From positions 186,001 to 250,000 of the forward strand of contig NZ_JAFMTQ010000002.1 in the NCBI RefSeq assembly GCF_026126405.1: 64,000 bases of DNA, in the 5' to 3' direction. The notes beneath the pieces were generated by a model that saw nothing but the letters and a program-made list of their open reading frames with translations, ran no database searches and was not told the DNA's origin. Shown one piece after another: positions 1-9,492 of the stretch (its first letter is position 1; each line of letters opens with the position of its first letter). This DNA is from Aureitalea sp. L0-47. Lineage in GTDB: Bacteria; Bacteroidota; Bacteroidia; Flavobacteriales; Flavobacteriaceae. A program made the position numbers and the translations under genes.

Positions 1-1
1 T

Positions 2-658
2 TTCACCAAGGAATTTTCCAGGCTCTCAGCGGTTGAATTTGTTCGCGACATCCTTGTAGGAGCTGTTAACGCAAAAAAAGTAGTGATCGGTTACGATCAC
101 CGTTTCGGACGAAACCGAACAGCCAGTATTGGGGATCTAAGAGAGTTCGGACAAGTATATAATTTCGATGTGGTTGAGATCTCCGCTCAGGAGATCAGCG
201 AAGTGACTGTTAGTTCAACAAAGATCCGAAAAGCCCTGGAGGAAGGCGACGTAGCAACGGCTAACAAATTCCTTGGATATCCGTATATGCTTTCGGGAGT
301 TGTGGTGCCCGGCAAGCAGATAGGGCGAACCCTGGCCTATCCCACGGCCAACCTGAAAGTAAAAGAGAAATACAAACTTATACCGGCCAATGGAGTGTAT
401 ATTGTTTTTTCTGAAATAAGCGGAAAAGTGGTTTACGGCATCACCAGTATAGGTACCAACCCAACAGTGGGCGGTGAAACTCGTACCATAGAAACCTATT
501 TTCTGGATTTTGAAGGAGATCTCTACGACCACAACCTGCGCGTTGAATTTATCGCAAAAATCCGAGATGAGGCAACCTTCGAGAATGTAAACGAACTTCA
601 GGCGGCAATTCAGAAAGATGAAGAATTCGCTCGCAAGTATTTGAAAGATCTTGGATAA
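2..658 (+). CDS. ribF: Bifunctional riboflavin kinase/FAD synthetase, 5' truncated
   Basis: This protein phosphorylates riboflavin to FMN and then adenylylates FMN to FAD. The reading frame is open from the window edge, so the start and the first nucleotidyl-transfer motifs lie upstream. What is visible is the end of the FAD synthetase domain (motif VIGYDHRFGRNR, with the family's DxxFG-like signature) and then the riboflavin kinase domain, marked by GRTLAYPTANL, which matches the GRxLGxPTANL flavokinase signature. The C-terminal part (GTNPTVGG, ETYFLDFEGDLYD) also fits. The apparent start at 83 is an internal GTG and should not be used. The next gene begins inside the last codons of this one, so the two are probably co-translated. 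Confidence 0.95.
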   Translation, partial: FTKEFSRLSAVEFVRDILVGAVNAKKVVIGYDHRFGRNRTASIGDLREFGQVYNFDVVEISAQEISEVTVSSTKIRKALEEGDVATANKFLGYPYMLSGVVVPGKQIGRTLAYPTANLKVKEKYKLIPANGVYIVFSEISGKVVYGITSIGTNPTVGGETRTIETYFLDFEGDLYDHNLRVEFIAKIRDEATFENVNELQAAIQKDEEFARKYLKDLG

Positions 659-1991
659 ACTTTTATTCAAACATATCGACAACACAGGCCTTGTACTTTG
701 GCGAGTAGTATTCGGCTTTCTCATCGCTGTCGAAGGTTTTGGTGCAATCGCCACCGGTTGGGTAAAACGCACCCTTATCGATCCTGAATTCACATTTAAT
801 TTCATAGGCTTCGAATTTCTGCAACCGCTGCCCGGAAATGGGATGTACTTCTATTTTGCCCTGATGGGAATTTTTGGGGTTTGCGTGATGCTGGGCTATC
901 GATATCGTTTCACTATGGCGGCCTATGCCATTATGTGGACAAGTGTCTATCTCATGCAGAAAACCTCCTACAATAATCATTACTATTTGATGATGCTTCT
1001 CTGTTGGGTTATGGTCTTCCTCCCCGCGAACAGATGGTTCTCCCTGGATGCCAAACGAAATCCATCTTTAAAATCACCCTCAATGCCTCAATGGGTGAAA
1101 GTCAAAGTCATTCTTCTAATTGGAATTGTGTACACCTACGCTTCCATTGCAAAAATCTACCCGGACTGGCTGAATACCACCGTTCCAGCATACTTCATGA
1201 GCGGCAAAAAACATTTTTGGCTTATCGGTGAGTTCCTGCAACAGGATTGGGTACACTGGTGTATCGCTTATTTTGGCATCTTTTTCGATCTGCTCATAGT
1301 ACCACTACTGTTATGGAAACGCACGAGAGTGGTTGCCTTCTGGATATCTGTTTTCTTTCATTTGTTCAATTCTGCAGTATTCCACATCGGGATATTTCCT
1401 TATATGTCTATTGCCTTTTCCTTCTTCTTTTTCTCTTCGGAAACACTACAAAGATGGTTCCTTCGGAAACGCAATCTTATTTATAACAAAGGAGAAATAA
1501 TCGTACCCGCATACAAACCAGTCTTAATTAGCCTGCTTTCAGCATTCTTTCTAGTTCAGATAGCATTACCGCTTCGGCACTGGTTCTTCAAGGACGATGT
1601 GCTTTGGACTGAAGAAGCCCACAGGCTTAGCTGGCGCATGATGTTGCGTTCTAAAAGAGGGATGCTCACCGTTTGGGTGGAAGATAAAGAGACAAAAAAG
1701 AGGGAGCGCTACGACTACGGCGAAATGCTTAGCCCAAAACAAAGCAGAAACGTAAGGGCGAAACCCGATTTACTCTGGCAATTGGCCCAACGAATTAAGG
1801 AAAGAGAAGCGAAGAAAGGAAGAGATGTAGGTGTATTTATGGATGTGAAAGTTTCCATCAATGGTGGGGAATTTCATCGATTGATCGACTTCAAAACAAA
1901 TCTGGCTGAGGTGGAATGGAGTCACTTTTCGCATCACGATTGGATACTTCCGTCACCTGAGGATTATCACAAAAAAGAAGAGTTAAAATAG
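651..1991 (+). CDS. HTTM-domain (gamma-carboxylase-like) membrane protein
   Basis: This is a 446-residue polytopic membrane protein. It has several hydrophobic helices in roughly residues 10-310, followed by a soluble, basic C-terminal third. The arrangement and motifs such as YNNHYYLMMLLCWVMVFLPANRWFSLD match the HTTM family, which is related to the transmembrane part of vitamin K-dependent gamma-carboxylases. In bacteria the substrate is generally unknown, so I do not assign carboxylase activity. The start is a TTG at 651, eight bases inside the ribF stop region; no better ATG exists before the first helix. Translational coupling to ribF is likely. Family assignment is fairly sure, function is not. 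Confidence 0.8.
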   Translation: MDKLLFKHIDNTGLVLWRVVFGFLIAVEGFGAIATGWVKRTLIDPEFTFNFIGFEFLQPLPGNGMYFYFALMGIFGVCVMLGYRYRFTMAAYAIMWTSVYLMQKTSYNNHYYLMMLLCWVMVFLPANRWFSLDAKRNPSLKSPSMPQWVKVKVILLIGIVYTYASIAKIYPDWLNTTVPAYFMSGKKHFWLIGEFLQQDWVHWCIAYFGIFFDLLIVPLLLWKRTRVVAFWISVFFHLFNSAVFHIGIFPYMSIAFSFFFFSSETLQRWFLRKRNLIYNKGEIIVPAYKPVLISLLSAFFLVQIALPLRHWFFKDDVLWTEEAHRLSWRMMLRSKRGMLTVWVEDKETKKRERYDYGEMLSPKQSRNVRAKPDLLWQLAQRIKEREAKKGRDVGVFMDVKVSINGGEFHRLIDFKTNLAEVEWSHFSHHDWILPSPEDYHKKEELK

Positions 1992-2001
1992 GCATTTTCC
2001 C

Positions 2002-2009
2002 TAACTTTG
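2002..2009 (+). promoter_or_regulatory. Putative -7 box (TAACTTTG) for serS
   Basis: TAACTTTG matches the Bacteroidota -7 consensus TAnnTTTG exactly. It lies just after the end of the upstream gene and would give a leader of about 80 bases before serS. I see no clear TTG at the expected -33 position. The predicted leader contains an imperfect hairpin at 2037-2060 (CTCCATAG / CTACGGAG, one mismatch, 8-base loop), which could affect serS expression. Confidence 0.45.
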
Positions 2010-2098
2010 TCCCTACTCTTCGAAGCCCACCTCCCTCTCCATAGTTATTAAGCTACGGAGGCCTATTGGCAAAGGAGAGTTGTTAAATTTCAAAAAGC

Positions 2099-3370
2099 AT
2101 GTTACAGGTAACCGAAATCCGAGAAAATAAAGACGCTTTTATCCAAGCACTCACAAAACGAGGAATTGACGCAGCTGAAGACCTTGAGGCCGTCATCAAA
2201 GCCGACGAGACAAGACGCAGCACCCAGGCAGAGTTGGATGAAACATTGTCACAGTCGAATAAATTCTCAAAGGAGATCGGGATGCTCTATAAAAATGGTG
2301 AGGTGGATAAGGCCAACGCCATGAAGGAGAAGACGGTGGAGTTAAAAGAAACCTCCAAAAAACTGCAGGAGCAACTGAACGCGGCAGTTGAGGAATTGGA
2401 ACAACTACTCCACAACCTGCCAAATATCCCCCATGAGAGCGTACCTGCCGGAACGGATGAAAATGACAATGAGGTGGTCATGGAGGAAGGCGAAGTCCCC
2501 AAATTAGGAGATGAGGCGCTTCCCCACTGGGAACTTGCAAAGAAATACGACCTTATTGACTTTGAGTTGGGCGTTAAGATTACCGGAGCAGGATTCCCGG
2601 TTTTTAAAGGAAAAGGTGCAAAATTACAACGTGCACTTATCACCTATTTCCTAGACAAAAACACCGAAGCAGGTTACACTGAATACCAGGTTCCACATGT
2701 TGTAAACGAAGCCAGTGGTTTCGGAACAGGACAGTTACCAGATAAGGAAGGTCAGATGTATCACATAACGGGCGACAATTTGTACCTGATCCCTACAGCG
2801 GAAGTTCCGGTCACTAATTTGTTTCGTGGAGATTTATTAATGCATAATGAACTGCCCATCACATGTACAGGTTATACGCCTTGTTTCAGAAGAGAAGCTG
2901 GGAGTTATGGTGCGCATGTTCGCGGACTCAACCGTTTGCATCAGTTCGACAAGGTTGAGATCGTTCGGATTGAGCACCCGGATAATAGTTACGCGGCGCT
3001 GGATGGAATGGTAGAGCATGTTAAAAGCATACTGCGCGACTTGAAATTACCGTATCGAATTCTTCGGCTGTGCGGAGGCGACCTTGGATTCACCTCGGCA
3101 CTTACGTACGATTTTGAAGTATTCTCAACGGCCCAGGATCGCTGGCTTGAGATCTCTTCAGTTTCAAATTTTGAGACCTTCCAGGCAAATCGATTGAAAC
3201 TTAGGTTCAAGAATTCCGAAGGAAAGAATGAACTCGTTCACACACTCAACGGAAGTTCCCTGGCACTGCCAAGGGTGATAGCCGGTATTATGGAAAATTA
3301 TCAAACCCCGGAAGGCATCAAAGTTCCCGAAGTTCTAGTTCCCTATTGCGGCTTCGATATGATCTCCTAA
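2099..3370 (+). CDS. serS: Seryl-tRNA synthetase
   Basis: SerS charges tRNA-Ser (and tRNA-Sec where present) with serine in the cytosol. The 423-residue protein has the expected N-terminal antiparallel coiled-coil tRNA-binding arm (about residues 1-110, rich in Lys/Glu heptads). The class II core follows. Motif 2 is seen as CFRREAGSYGAHVRGLNR and motif 3 as HTLNGSSLALPRVIAGIMEN, with the serine-site LEISSVSNFETFQANR. Length is typical. A candidate -7 box and a short structured leader precede it, so it probably starts its own transcript. Confidence 0.97.
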   Translation: MLQVTEIRENKDAFIQALTKRGIDAAEDLEAVIKADETRRSTQAELDETLSQSNKFSKEIGMLYKNGEVDKANAMKEKTVELKETSKKLQEQLNAAVEELEQLLHNLPNIPHESVPAGTDENDNEVVMEEGEVPKLGDEALPHWELAKKYDLIDFELGVKITGAGFPVFKGKGAKLQRALITYFLDKNTEAGYTEYQVPHVVNEASGFGTGQLPDKEGQMYHITGDNLYLIPTAEVPVTNLFRGDLLMHNELPITCTGYTPCFRREAGSYGAHVRGLNRLHQFDKVEIVRIEHPDNSYAALDGMVEHVKSILRDLKLPYRILRLCGGDLGFTSALTYDFEVFSTAQDRWLEISSVSNFETFQANRLKLRFKNSEGKNELVHTLNGSSLALPRVIAGIMENYQTPEGIKVPEVLVPYCGFDMIS

Positions 3371-3426
3371 AAAACGGCTTCGTTTTTGATATACCTTTTC
3401 AGGTATCAAATCGTTATATTTACCCT

Positions 3427-5208
3427 ATGCGACTACTCGTATTTGTATTACTATTATTGATGACTGCCCCAAGTTTCGGGCAGAATGAATTGCTGGCTAA
3501 GAATTACTTCGACCGCGGGGAGTACGAAAAGGCTCTCACTCTCTACGATAAATTATACCGAAAGAACCCCGGAAGGCTGGATTTCTTCCTCTATATCATC
3601 GAGTCGAACCAACAGCTGGAACAGTTTTCTGTCGCTGAAGAGTTAATTCGAAAAAAACTAAACTCCAGACGCATTATTCCGCAGCTCTACGTTGAATTGG
3701 GTTATAACTATTCCTTGCAAGACAAGGACTCGCTTTCAAACGTAAATTATCGGAAAGCCATAGAATACACCTTTGAAAACCCGGTATATTCATACACTAT
3801 TGGGAAGAATTTTGAAGAATACAGTTTGCTGAAAGAGGCTGTAGAAGTCTATGAAACCGCCATGAAGAATGATCCGAATAAGGATTTCAACGTACAGCTG
3901 GCAAGAATTTACGGTGAATTGGGCGATCTGGAACGCATGTTTGGCACCTACCTCAACCTTATGCAGGAGAACCCTGCCTACCGTTCCATCGCGAAACGAA
4001 ATTTCAGTCAGTATGTTACTGAGGATCCCACCAACGAGGCCAATGTGATACTTCGTAAGACTTTGCTAAAACGTTCACAGTCCAGCCCGGACCTGTTGTA
4101 CAACGAATTGCTGAGTTGGTTATTCATTCAACAAAAACAATTTAAAAAAGCATTTGCGCAGGAAAAAGCCATCTTCAGAAGAGATCCAACAGATCTGACG
4201 GGAGTAGTGGACCTGGCAATTATCGCCATGGACGAGGGTGCTTATGAGGAAGCCGGCGATATCGTTGATTTTCTTATTGAAAACGCACCCACCGTTCAAG
4301 CCGAACTTATGGGACAACAATACCGGATGCAAATCCAATTGGAGACTACCCAGGTCGAGAATTATGCGAAGATCGAGCAGGAATTCGAATCGCTGTTAGA
4401 CCGCTATGGCCGTGATGGAAATTCCTATGAACTGCAGCTTGATTACAACCACTTCCTGGCATTTAGCTATGGCAAGAAGGAAAAGGCCATCACCAATTTA
4501 AAAGAACTCACTAATCAAAACCTTTCGATTTACCAGCAGGCTCGTGTGAAAATGGAACTGGCGGACGTACTGGTATTTGATGAAAAGTTCAACCAGGCAT
4601 TGATCTATTATTCTCAAATTCAGAAGAAAGTAAAGAACGATGTTCTTGCTCAGGAAGCCAGATTTAAAGTGGCAAAAACCAGCTATTACAAAGGCGATTT
4701 TGAGTGGGCACAGGTGCAACTTGACGTATTGAAAAAATCGGCCTCACAACTGATCTCCAATGACGCAATGGAACTGAGTTTGATGATACGCGACAATTCT
4801 TTGGAGGATTCCACCCAGACCGCGCTGAAGAAGTTCGCCCGGGCCGATCTACTCGCCCTTCAGAATAAGAACAAGGAAGCTATCTCCTTGTTAGAAGACA
4901 TACTGAATAACCATAAAGGAGAGAAGATCGAGGATGAGGCCCTGTTAAGGCAGGGGCTACTTTTCGAAAAGACCAACGAATTTGAAAAAGCAGAGGCCTC
5001 CTACCAGAAGATCATAGAATTCTACAAGGAAGATATCCTCGCAGATGATGCTTTCTTTCTCCTGGCACAACTGTACGAGAACAAACTGGGTCAACCGGAA
5101 AAGGCCAAGGACCTCTACGAACAGATCATTTATGATTTCGCAGACAGCATCTATTTCGTGGTAGCCAGGAAACGTTTCAGGATGCTAAGAGGGGATGCCA
5201 TCAACTAA
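3427..5208 (+). CDS. Exported tetratricopeptide-repeat protein
   Basis: This 593-residue protein begins with a clear signal peptide (MRLLVFVLLLLMTAPSFGQ) and then consists almost entirely of TPR-like helical hairpins, for example YFDRGEYEKALTLYDKLYRKNP near the start and FEKAEASYQKIIEFYKEDI near the end. Such proteins act as periplasmic or cell-surface scaffolds for protein interaction. I chose the ATG at 3427 rather than an upstream in-frame ATG at 3346, because the latter overlaps serS and would bury the signal peptide. A DUF4286 gene follows by five bases, so the two may be co-transcribed. The specific partner is not evident. Confidence 0.85.
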   Translation: MRLLVFVLLLLMTAPSFGQNELLAKNYFDRGEYEKALTLYDKLYRKNPGRLDFFLYIIESNQQLEQFSVAEELIRKKLNSRRIIPQLYVELGYNYSLQDKDSLSNVNYRKAIEYTFENPVYSYTIGKNFEEYSLLKEAVEVYETAMKNDPNKDFNVQLARIYGELGDLERMFGTYLNLMQENPAYRSIAKRNFSQYVTEDPTNEANVILRKTLLKRSQSSPDLLYNELLSWLFIQQKQFKKAFAQEKAIFRRDPTDLTGVVDLAIIAMDEGAYEEAGDIVDFLIENAPTVQAELMGQQYRMQIQLETTQVENYAKIEQEFESLLDRYGRDGNSYELQLDYNHFLAFSYGKKEKAITNLKELTNQNLSIYQQARVKMELADVLVFDEKFNQALIYYSQIQKKVKNDVLAQEARFKVAKTSYYKGDFEWAQVQLDVLKKSASQLISNDAMELSLMIRDNSLEDSTQTALKKFARADLLALQNKNKEAISLLEDILNNHKGEKIEDEALLRQGLLFEKTNEFEKAEASYQKIIEFYKEDILADDAFFLLAQLYENKLGQPEKAKDLYEQIIYDFADSIYFVVARKRFRMLRGDAIN

Positions 5209-5213
5209 CAACC

Positions 5214-5522
5214 ATGTACATCTACAACGTAACTATCAACATTGACGAATCTGTTCACGACCAATGGGTCGATTGGATGAAAAAAGACCATATCCCCGCC
5301 ATGCTGGATACGGGTAAATTTACCAAAGCCCTAATGACGCGAGTTATGGTGGAAGAAGAAATGGGAGGGTTTACGTACTCTGTTCAATATACTACAGAAA
5401 GTAGAGAAACCCTGCAAAGGTATTATGACGAAGATGCGAGTTCCCTGCGGGCTCAAAGTCAGGCATTTGAAGGAAAGTTTGTCGCCTTCCGAACAGAATT
5501 GGAAATTGTTAGCGAACAATAA
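5214..5522 (+). CDS. DUF4286 family small protein
   Basis: This 102-residue cytosolic protein matches the DUF4286 family common in Bacteroidota, beginning [22 protein letters not shown]. The fold predicted from pattern is a ferredoxin-like alpha/beta barrel (alternating beta strands and two amphipathic helices). No catalytic residues are evident and no function is established. It sits five bases after the TPR gene and 34 bases before rsmA, in an apparent operon, a neighbourhood seen repeatedly in flavobacteria. Confidence 0.85.
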   Translation: MYIYNVTINIDESVHDQWVDWMKKDHIPAMLDTGKFTKALMTRVMVEEEMGGFTYSVQYTTESRETLQRYYDEDASSLRAQSQAFEGKFVAFRTELEIVSEQ

Positions 5523-5556
5523 TGATTCTTACGAACTCAATCCAGGAACCTATTCA

Positions 5557-6357
5557 ATGAATAAGCCCGGTTACATTAAGGCTAAAAAACACTTAGGACA
5601 GCACTTTCTACGTGATGAAGGTATCGCTGAACGAATTGGCAATACCCTAACCCTTCAAAATTATAAAAATGTGCTCGAGATCGGGCCCGGGATGGGAGTA
5701 CTTACCAAATACCTTATACAGAAACCCATTGAATTAGCTGCCATGGAACTCGATCACGATTCCGTGGAGTACCTGGAAGAACACTTTTCAGAAGAAAACC
5801 TAAGGGTAATTGAAGCCGATTTTTTAAAATTCGATCTAAACACCCTTTTCCCGGGTGAAGATTTCGTTATTACCGGTAATTTCCCGTATAACATTTCGTC
5901 CCAGATCGTTTTCAAGACCCTGGAGCACAGGGATCGCATCCCCGAATTCACCGGGATGTTTCAGAAAGAGGTAGCCCAGCGGATTTGCGAAAAAGAAGGA
6001 AGCAAGACCTATGGCATCCTCTCTGTGCTTACTCAGGCCTTTTATACTGCCGAATACCTTTTCACCGTTAAACCCGGGGCATTTAATCCACCACCAAAAG
6101 TTGATAGCGGGGTCCTCCGACTCACTCGCAAAACAGATTATTCTCTTCCATGCGACGAAAAACTGTTTTTCAGAACTGTAAAGACAGCCTTTCAGCAACG
6201 CCGTAAAACGCTCCGTAACTCCTTAAAAACATTCAATCTTTCTCAAAAACTAAAAGAAGATACTATCTTTGGCCTCAGACCGGAACAACTTTCGGTTCAG
6301 GAGTTTATAGAACTCACCCAAAAGATAGAGAAAGATGGCCTTTCAGCTAACATCTGA
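5557..6357 (+). CDS. rsmA: 16S rRNA dimethyladenosine transferase
   Basis: RsmA (KsgA) dimethylates two adjacent adenosines (A1518 and A1519, E. coli numbering) in the 3' hairpin of 16S rRNA during small-subunit maturation, using S-adenosylmethionine. The sequence has the N-terminal [12 protein letters not shown] signature, the SAM-binding [15 protein letters not shown], the catalytic [13 protein letters not shown] (N-x-P-Y) and a C-terminal helical domain with [13 protein letters not shown] chose the ATG at 5557, giving 266 residues, because family members start just before the KKxxGQHFL motif. Its 3' end overlaps mgtE by 23 bases. Confidence 0.97.
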   Translation: MNKPGYIKAKKHLGQHFLRDEGIAERIGNTLTLQNYKNVLEIGPGMGVLTKYLIQKPIELAAMELDHDSVEYLEEHFSEENLRVIEADFLKFDLNTLFPGEDFVITGNFPYNISSQIVFKTLEHRDRIPEFTGMFQKEVAQRICEKEGSKTYGILSVLTQAFYTAEYLFTVKPGAFNPPPKVDSGVLRLTRKTDYSLPCDEKLFFRTVKTAFQQRRKTLRNSLKTFNLSQKLKEDTIFGLRPEQLSVQEFIELTQKIEKDGLSANI

Positions 6358-7684
6358 TTACATAACACAGGTTGAGCAACTCATTGCCAATAAGGACGGT
6401 TCTGCCTTAAGGGAAATGATGGATGACCTCCACTTTGCAGATGTAGCTGAGATCCTGGAAGAGCTCAACAGCGACGAAGCCACGTATCTCATTAAACTAC
6501 TGGAGAGTAAGATCACTTCGGAAGCCCTGATGGAGCTGGACGAAGATGATCGTGAGAAGATACTCGAACGCCTTTCACCTGAGGAGATCGCAGGGGAGCT
6601 GCAGGAAATGGACACGGATGATGCAGCCGACGTAGTAGCGGGTCTCGACGACGAGATCGTGAAAGAGGTGATCGACAAGATCGAGGACGACACCCACGCT
6701 GCCGACATCGTGGACCTTCTGAAATACGATAAAGATACAGCCGGCGCCCTTATGGCTAAGGAATTGGTGAAGGTGAAAGAAACCTGGACCGTTGCAGGCT
6801 GTGTGAGAGAAATGCGCCGACAGGCTAAAAATGTTACAAGAGTTCATTCGATCTACGTAACCGATAAAGAAGGTAAACTTAAAGGCCGACTTTCATTAAA
6901 AGACCTGCTAACTGCTCCTGAAAAAACACATATCAGCGAAGTTTATATCCCTAAAGTAGACTATGTAACCGTGAATACGGAAAACGAAGAAGTAGCAAGG
7001 ATCATGCATAAATACGACCTCGAGGCAATCCCTGTTATCGACGAAGAAGGTACTTTAATGGGTAGGATTACAATTGATGATATTGTTGACTTCATTAAGG
7101 ACGAAGCAGAAAAGGATTACCAACTTGCTGCCGGTATATCGAGTGTTGTGGAGGCAGACGACAGTATCTTCCAGCTTACCCGGGCCCGGTTACCCTGGCT
7201 TGTTCTGGGGCTTATCGGCGGGTTGGGTTCTGTTTACATCATGCAGGGATTTGATGAAGCGCTTAATAAATTCCCTATACTCTTCTTCTTCACACCACTA
7301 ATTGCCGCGATGGCGGGTAACGTAGGTGTGCAATCCAGTGCGATCATCGTACAGGGTTTGGCAAACGACAATATAAAAGGGAGTTTGTTCAGCAGGTTGC
7401 TGAAAGAGGTTGGTCTCGCACTTATCAATGGTATTGCCTTAGGTTTACTCGTGATTCTCTTCGGAACCATTGTTGGGCAGAATCGCCTTGTAAGTATTAC
7501 TATCGCGGTTTCTATGTTGTCTGTTATCATTGTAGCGGCCCTTGTAGGTACATTTGTTCCTCTTGTATTGGATAAGAGAGGTATCGATCCGGCTATAGCT
7601 ACAGGTCCTTTCATTACTACCAGCAATGATATCTTCGGAATTTTTCTCTTCTTCTGGATCTCTAAACTTATCCTGGATTTTTGA
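6335..7684 (+). CDS. mgtE: Magnesium transporter MgtE
   Basis: MgtE is a homodimeric Mg2+ channel gated by cytosolic Mg2+. All expected parts are visible in the 449 residues. There is an acidic N-terminal superhelical domain with repeated E/D-rich helices (about 1-130), then two CBS domains (about 135-260; [19 protein letters not shown]), and then five membrane helices. The pore region includes [16 protein letters not shown] and the C-terminal [15 protein letters not shown]. The ATG at 6335 lies within rsmA, so translation of the two is likely coupled. The stop overlaps the TTG start of the next gene. Confidence 0.96.
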   Translation: MAFQLTSDYITQVEQLIANKDGSALREMMDDLHFADVAEILEELNSDEATYLIKLLESKITSEALMELDEDDREKILERLSPEEIAGELQEMDTDDAADVVAGLDDEIVKEVIDKIEDDTHAADIVDLLKYDKDTAGALMAKELVKVKETWTVAGCVREMRRQAKNVTRVHSIYVTDKEGKLKGRLSLKDLLTAPEKTHISEVYIPKVDYVTVNTENEEVARIMHKYDLEAIPVIDEEGTLMGRITIDDIVDFIKDEAEKDYQLAAGISSVVEADDSIFQLTRARLPWLVLGLIGGLGSVYIMQGFDEALNKFPILFFFTPLIAAMAGNVGVQSSAIIVQGLANDNIKGSLFSRLLKEVGLALINGIALGLLVILFGTIVGQNRLVSITIAVSMLSVIIVAALVGTFVPLVLDKRGIDPAIATGPFITTSNDIFGIFLFFWISKLILDF

Positions 7685-8082
7685 AACCTCAACACTACAG
7701 TTTCGAACTCACGGTGCCGTCTTCAGCAATTGACGAAAGGGACCATGTGAACAACCTCTCCTATCTTCAATGGTGCCTCGACGCAGCCGAACAACACTGG
7801 AAGCGAAATGCCACTTCCGAAATGCTGGCAGAATACGTTTGGTATGTACTGCGGCATGAGATCGACTATAAGGCGTCTGCTTTTGAAGGGGATATTCTGA
7901 AAGTAGAAACATGGGTGGAACATTCCGAAGGCGTAAAAAGTAAACGTTGTTATCGAATCACAAGGCCCCATGACAGTAAATTAATCGTCGAGGCCAGTAC
8001 AAATTGGTGTTTACTGAATGCATCCAGCTTACGTCCTATTAAAATTCCATCCGAATTGGTTAACTTGTTTCAGGAAAACTAA
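7681..8082 (+). CDS. Hotdog-fold acyl-CoA thioesterase
   Basis: The 133-residue protein is a single hotdog domain of the 4-hydroxybenzoyl-CoA/YbgC type. The motif DERDHVNNLSYLQWCLDAAEQH near the N-terminus matches the family's D-x-x-x-H-V-N-N-x-x-Y active-site segment. Such enzymes hydrolyse acyl-CoA or acyl-ACP thioesters; the substrate cannot be read from sequence. Translation starts at TTG (7681), overlapping the mgtE stop as TTGA. The following cupin and dehydrogenase genes are nearly contiguous. Confidence 0.85.
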   Translation: MKPQHYSFELTVPSSAIDERDHVNNLSYLQWCLDAAEQHWKRNATSEMLAEYVWYVLRHEIDYKASAFEGDILKVETWVEHSEGVKSKRCYRITRPHDSKLIVEASTNWCLLNASSLRPIKIPSELVNLFQEN

Positions 8083-8087
8083 TCGCT

Positions 8088-8453
8088 ATGAAACCTATAA
8101 ACGTTAAAGAAAAATTCGGAAAGTTCCACACTCAATGGCATCCGCACCAGATCGCTTTGGTAGATGATATGCAGGTTCTACTCGCCCGGATACAGGGTGA
8201 CTTCATCTGGCACAAACACGAGGAGGAAGACGAATTGTTCTTTGTTCAGAAAGGAACACTGGAAATGCATTTCAGGGATAGCGTTGAGATCATTAAGGAA
8301 GGTGAATTGATCGTGGTTCCCAAAGGTGTGGAGCACTGTCCCAGAACTCACAAAGGCGAAGAAGTGCAGGTGCTGCTCTTCGAGAAGCTAAGTACGAAAC
8401 ACACCGGAGAGGTCGTTAATGAAAGAACAAAGCACGAATATCCAAAGATCTAG
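8088..8453 (+). CDS. Cupin-domain protein
   Basis: This 121-residue protein is a single-domain cupin. The first cupin motif is seen as WHKHEEEDELFFVQKGTLE, giving the H-x-H-x(3-4)-E metal ligands, and the second as PKGVEHCPRT, giving the last His. Members of this small family are often described as mannose-6-phosphate-isomerase-like or generic cupins, and the reaction is unknown. It sits between a thioesterase and a 2-hydroxyacid dehydrogenase and shares the last base of its stop codon with a possible GTG start of the latter. Confidence 0.85.
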   Translation: MKPINVKEKFGKFHTQWHPHQIALVDDMQVLLARIQGDFIWHKHEEEDELFFVQKGTLEMHFRDSVEIIKEGELIVVPKGVEHCPRTHKGEEVQVLLFEKLSTKHTGEVVNERTKHEYPKI

Positions 8454-8455
8454 TG

Positions 8456-9400
8456 ATGAAGATACTTCACCTCGATTCCAATCATCCACTTTTACTGGAA
8501 CAGCTTAAAAACGCCGGTTTTACGAATACCGAGGATTATGTTTCTTCTAAGGAAGCCGTGGAAAAAGTGATACACAATTATCACGGTGTGGTTCTTCGAA
8601 GCAGGATCAGGATCGACAAACAATTTATCGATGCGGCTAAAAAACTGAAATTTATCGCCCGTGTAGGCGCCGGTTTGGATAGCATTGATACAAAATACGC
8701 GAAGAAAAAAGGGATCCGACTCATCTCTGCTCCTGAAGGAAACAGAAATGCAGTTGGCGAGCACGCACTTGGGATGTTGCTCTCCTTGTTCAACAATTTG
8801 AATCGTGCCGACCAGGAGGTTCGCGACGGACAGTGGAACCGTGAATCTAATCGCGGGACTGAGCTCGACGGCAAGATCGTAGGCTTGATCGGTTATGGTA
8901 ACACGGGTAAGGCTTTTGCCAAGAAAATGAAAGGCTTCAATTGTACCGTTTTATGTCATGACATCAAGGAAGACGTTGGGAATAAAAACGCTACCCAGGT
9001 GTCTCTAAAGACCCTGAAAGAAATGGCAGATGTGGTTAGTCTGCACACACCCTGGACCCCACTTACCAATAAGATGGTGGATGCCCAATTCATTTCAGAA
9101 TTCAGTAAACCGTTTTGGTTTCTGAACACTGCTCGCGGGAAGAGTGTGGTGACTACCGACCTGGTTGATGCGCTAAAATCAGGGAAGATTCTTGGTGCCG
9201 GACTGGACGTACTGGAATACGAGAAGAGTTCGTTCGAGTCTTTATTCTCTTCTCAAGAAATGCCGGAAGCCTTTGCCGAATTACTAAAAATGAACAATGT
9301 GATCCTGAGTCCGCACGTAGCCGGGTGGACCGTTGAAAGCAAACAGAAACTCGCCGAAACCATCTTCGAGAAGATCACCAAACATTTCAAAGCCAAGTAG
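8456..9400 (+). CDS. D-isomer-specific 2-hydroxyacid dehydrogenase
   Basis: This 314-residue enzyme belongs to the NAD-dependent D-2-hydroxyacid dehydrogenase family. The Rossmann motif GLIGYGNTGKAFAKKM, the catalytic Arg in NTARGKSVV, the Glu region LDVLEYEKSS and the catalytic His in LSPHVAGWT are all present. The resemblance is closest to the serA/phosphoglycerate dehydrogenase-like group, but no C-terminal ACT domain is present, so I do not call it serA. The ATG at 8456 is preferred to the GTG three bases earlier. A 92-base gap follows. Confidence 0.9.
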   Translation: MKILHLDSNHPLLLEQLKNAGFTNTEDYVSSKEAVEKVIHNYHGVVLRSRIRIDKQFIDAAKKLKFIARVGAGLDSIDTKYAKKKGIRLISAPEGNRNAVGEHALGMLLSLFNNLNRADQEVRDGQWNRESNRGTELDGKIVGLIGYGNTGKAFAKKMKGFNCTVLCHDIKEDVGNKNATQVSLKTLKEMADVVSLHTPWTPLTNKMVDAQFISEFSKPFWFLNTARGKSVVTTDLVDALKSGKILGAGLDVLEYEKSSFESLFSSQEMPEAFAELLKMNNVILSPHVAGWTVESKQKLAETIFEKITKHFKAK

Positions 9401-9492
9401 ACCACACTTCCCAGGAGAATACTTCAAGTTGTTAAAATTGAACAAACTACAGGGACTTTTTTCGGCTTAGTTGTTACATTCATAGAAATTCT

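Noticed and set aside
3346-3426. Upstream extension of the TPR gene
   Set aside because: It overlaps serS and would place 27 extra residues before a perfect signal peptide starting at 3427.
5425-5556. Upstream extension of rsmA
   Set aside because: It overlaps the DUF4286 gene, and the residues before [11 protein letters not shown] have no counterpart in the family.
6358-6708. Ser-rich 116-residue minus-strand frame opposite mgtE
   Set aside because: It is the antisense of the Glu/Asp-rich N-terminal domain of mgtE; the low-complexity Ser-rich product is a mirror of acidic codons. The same applies to other antisense frames opposite coiled-coil and TM2 genes.
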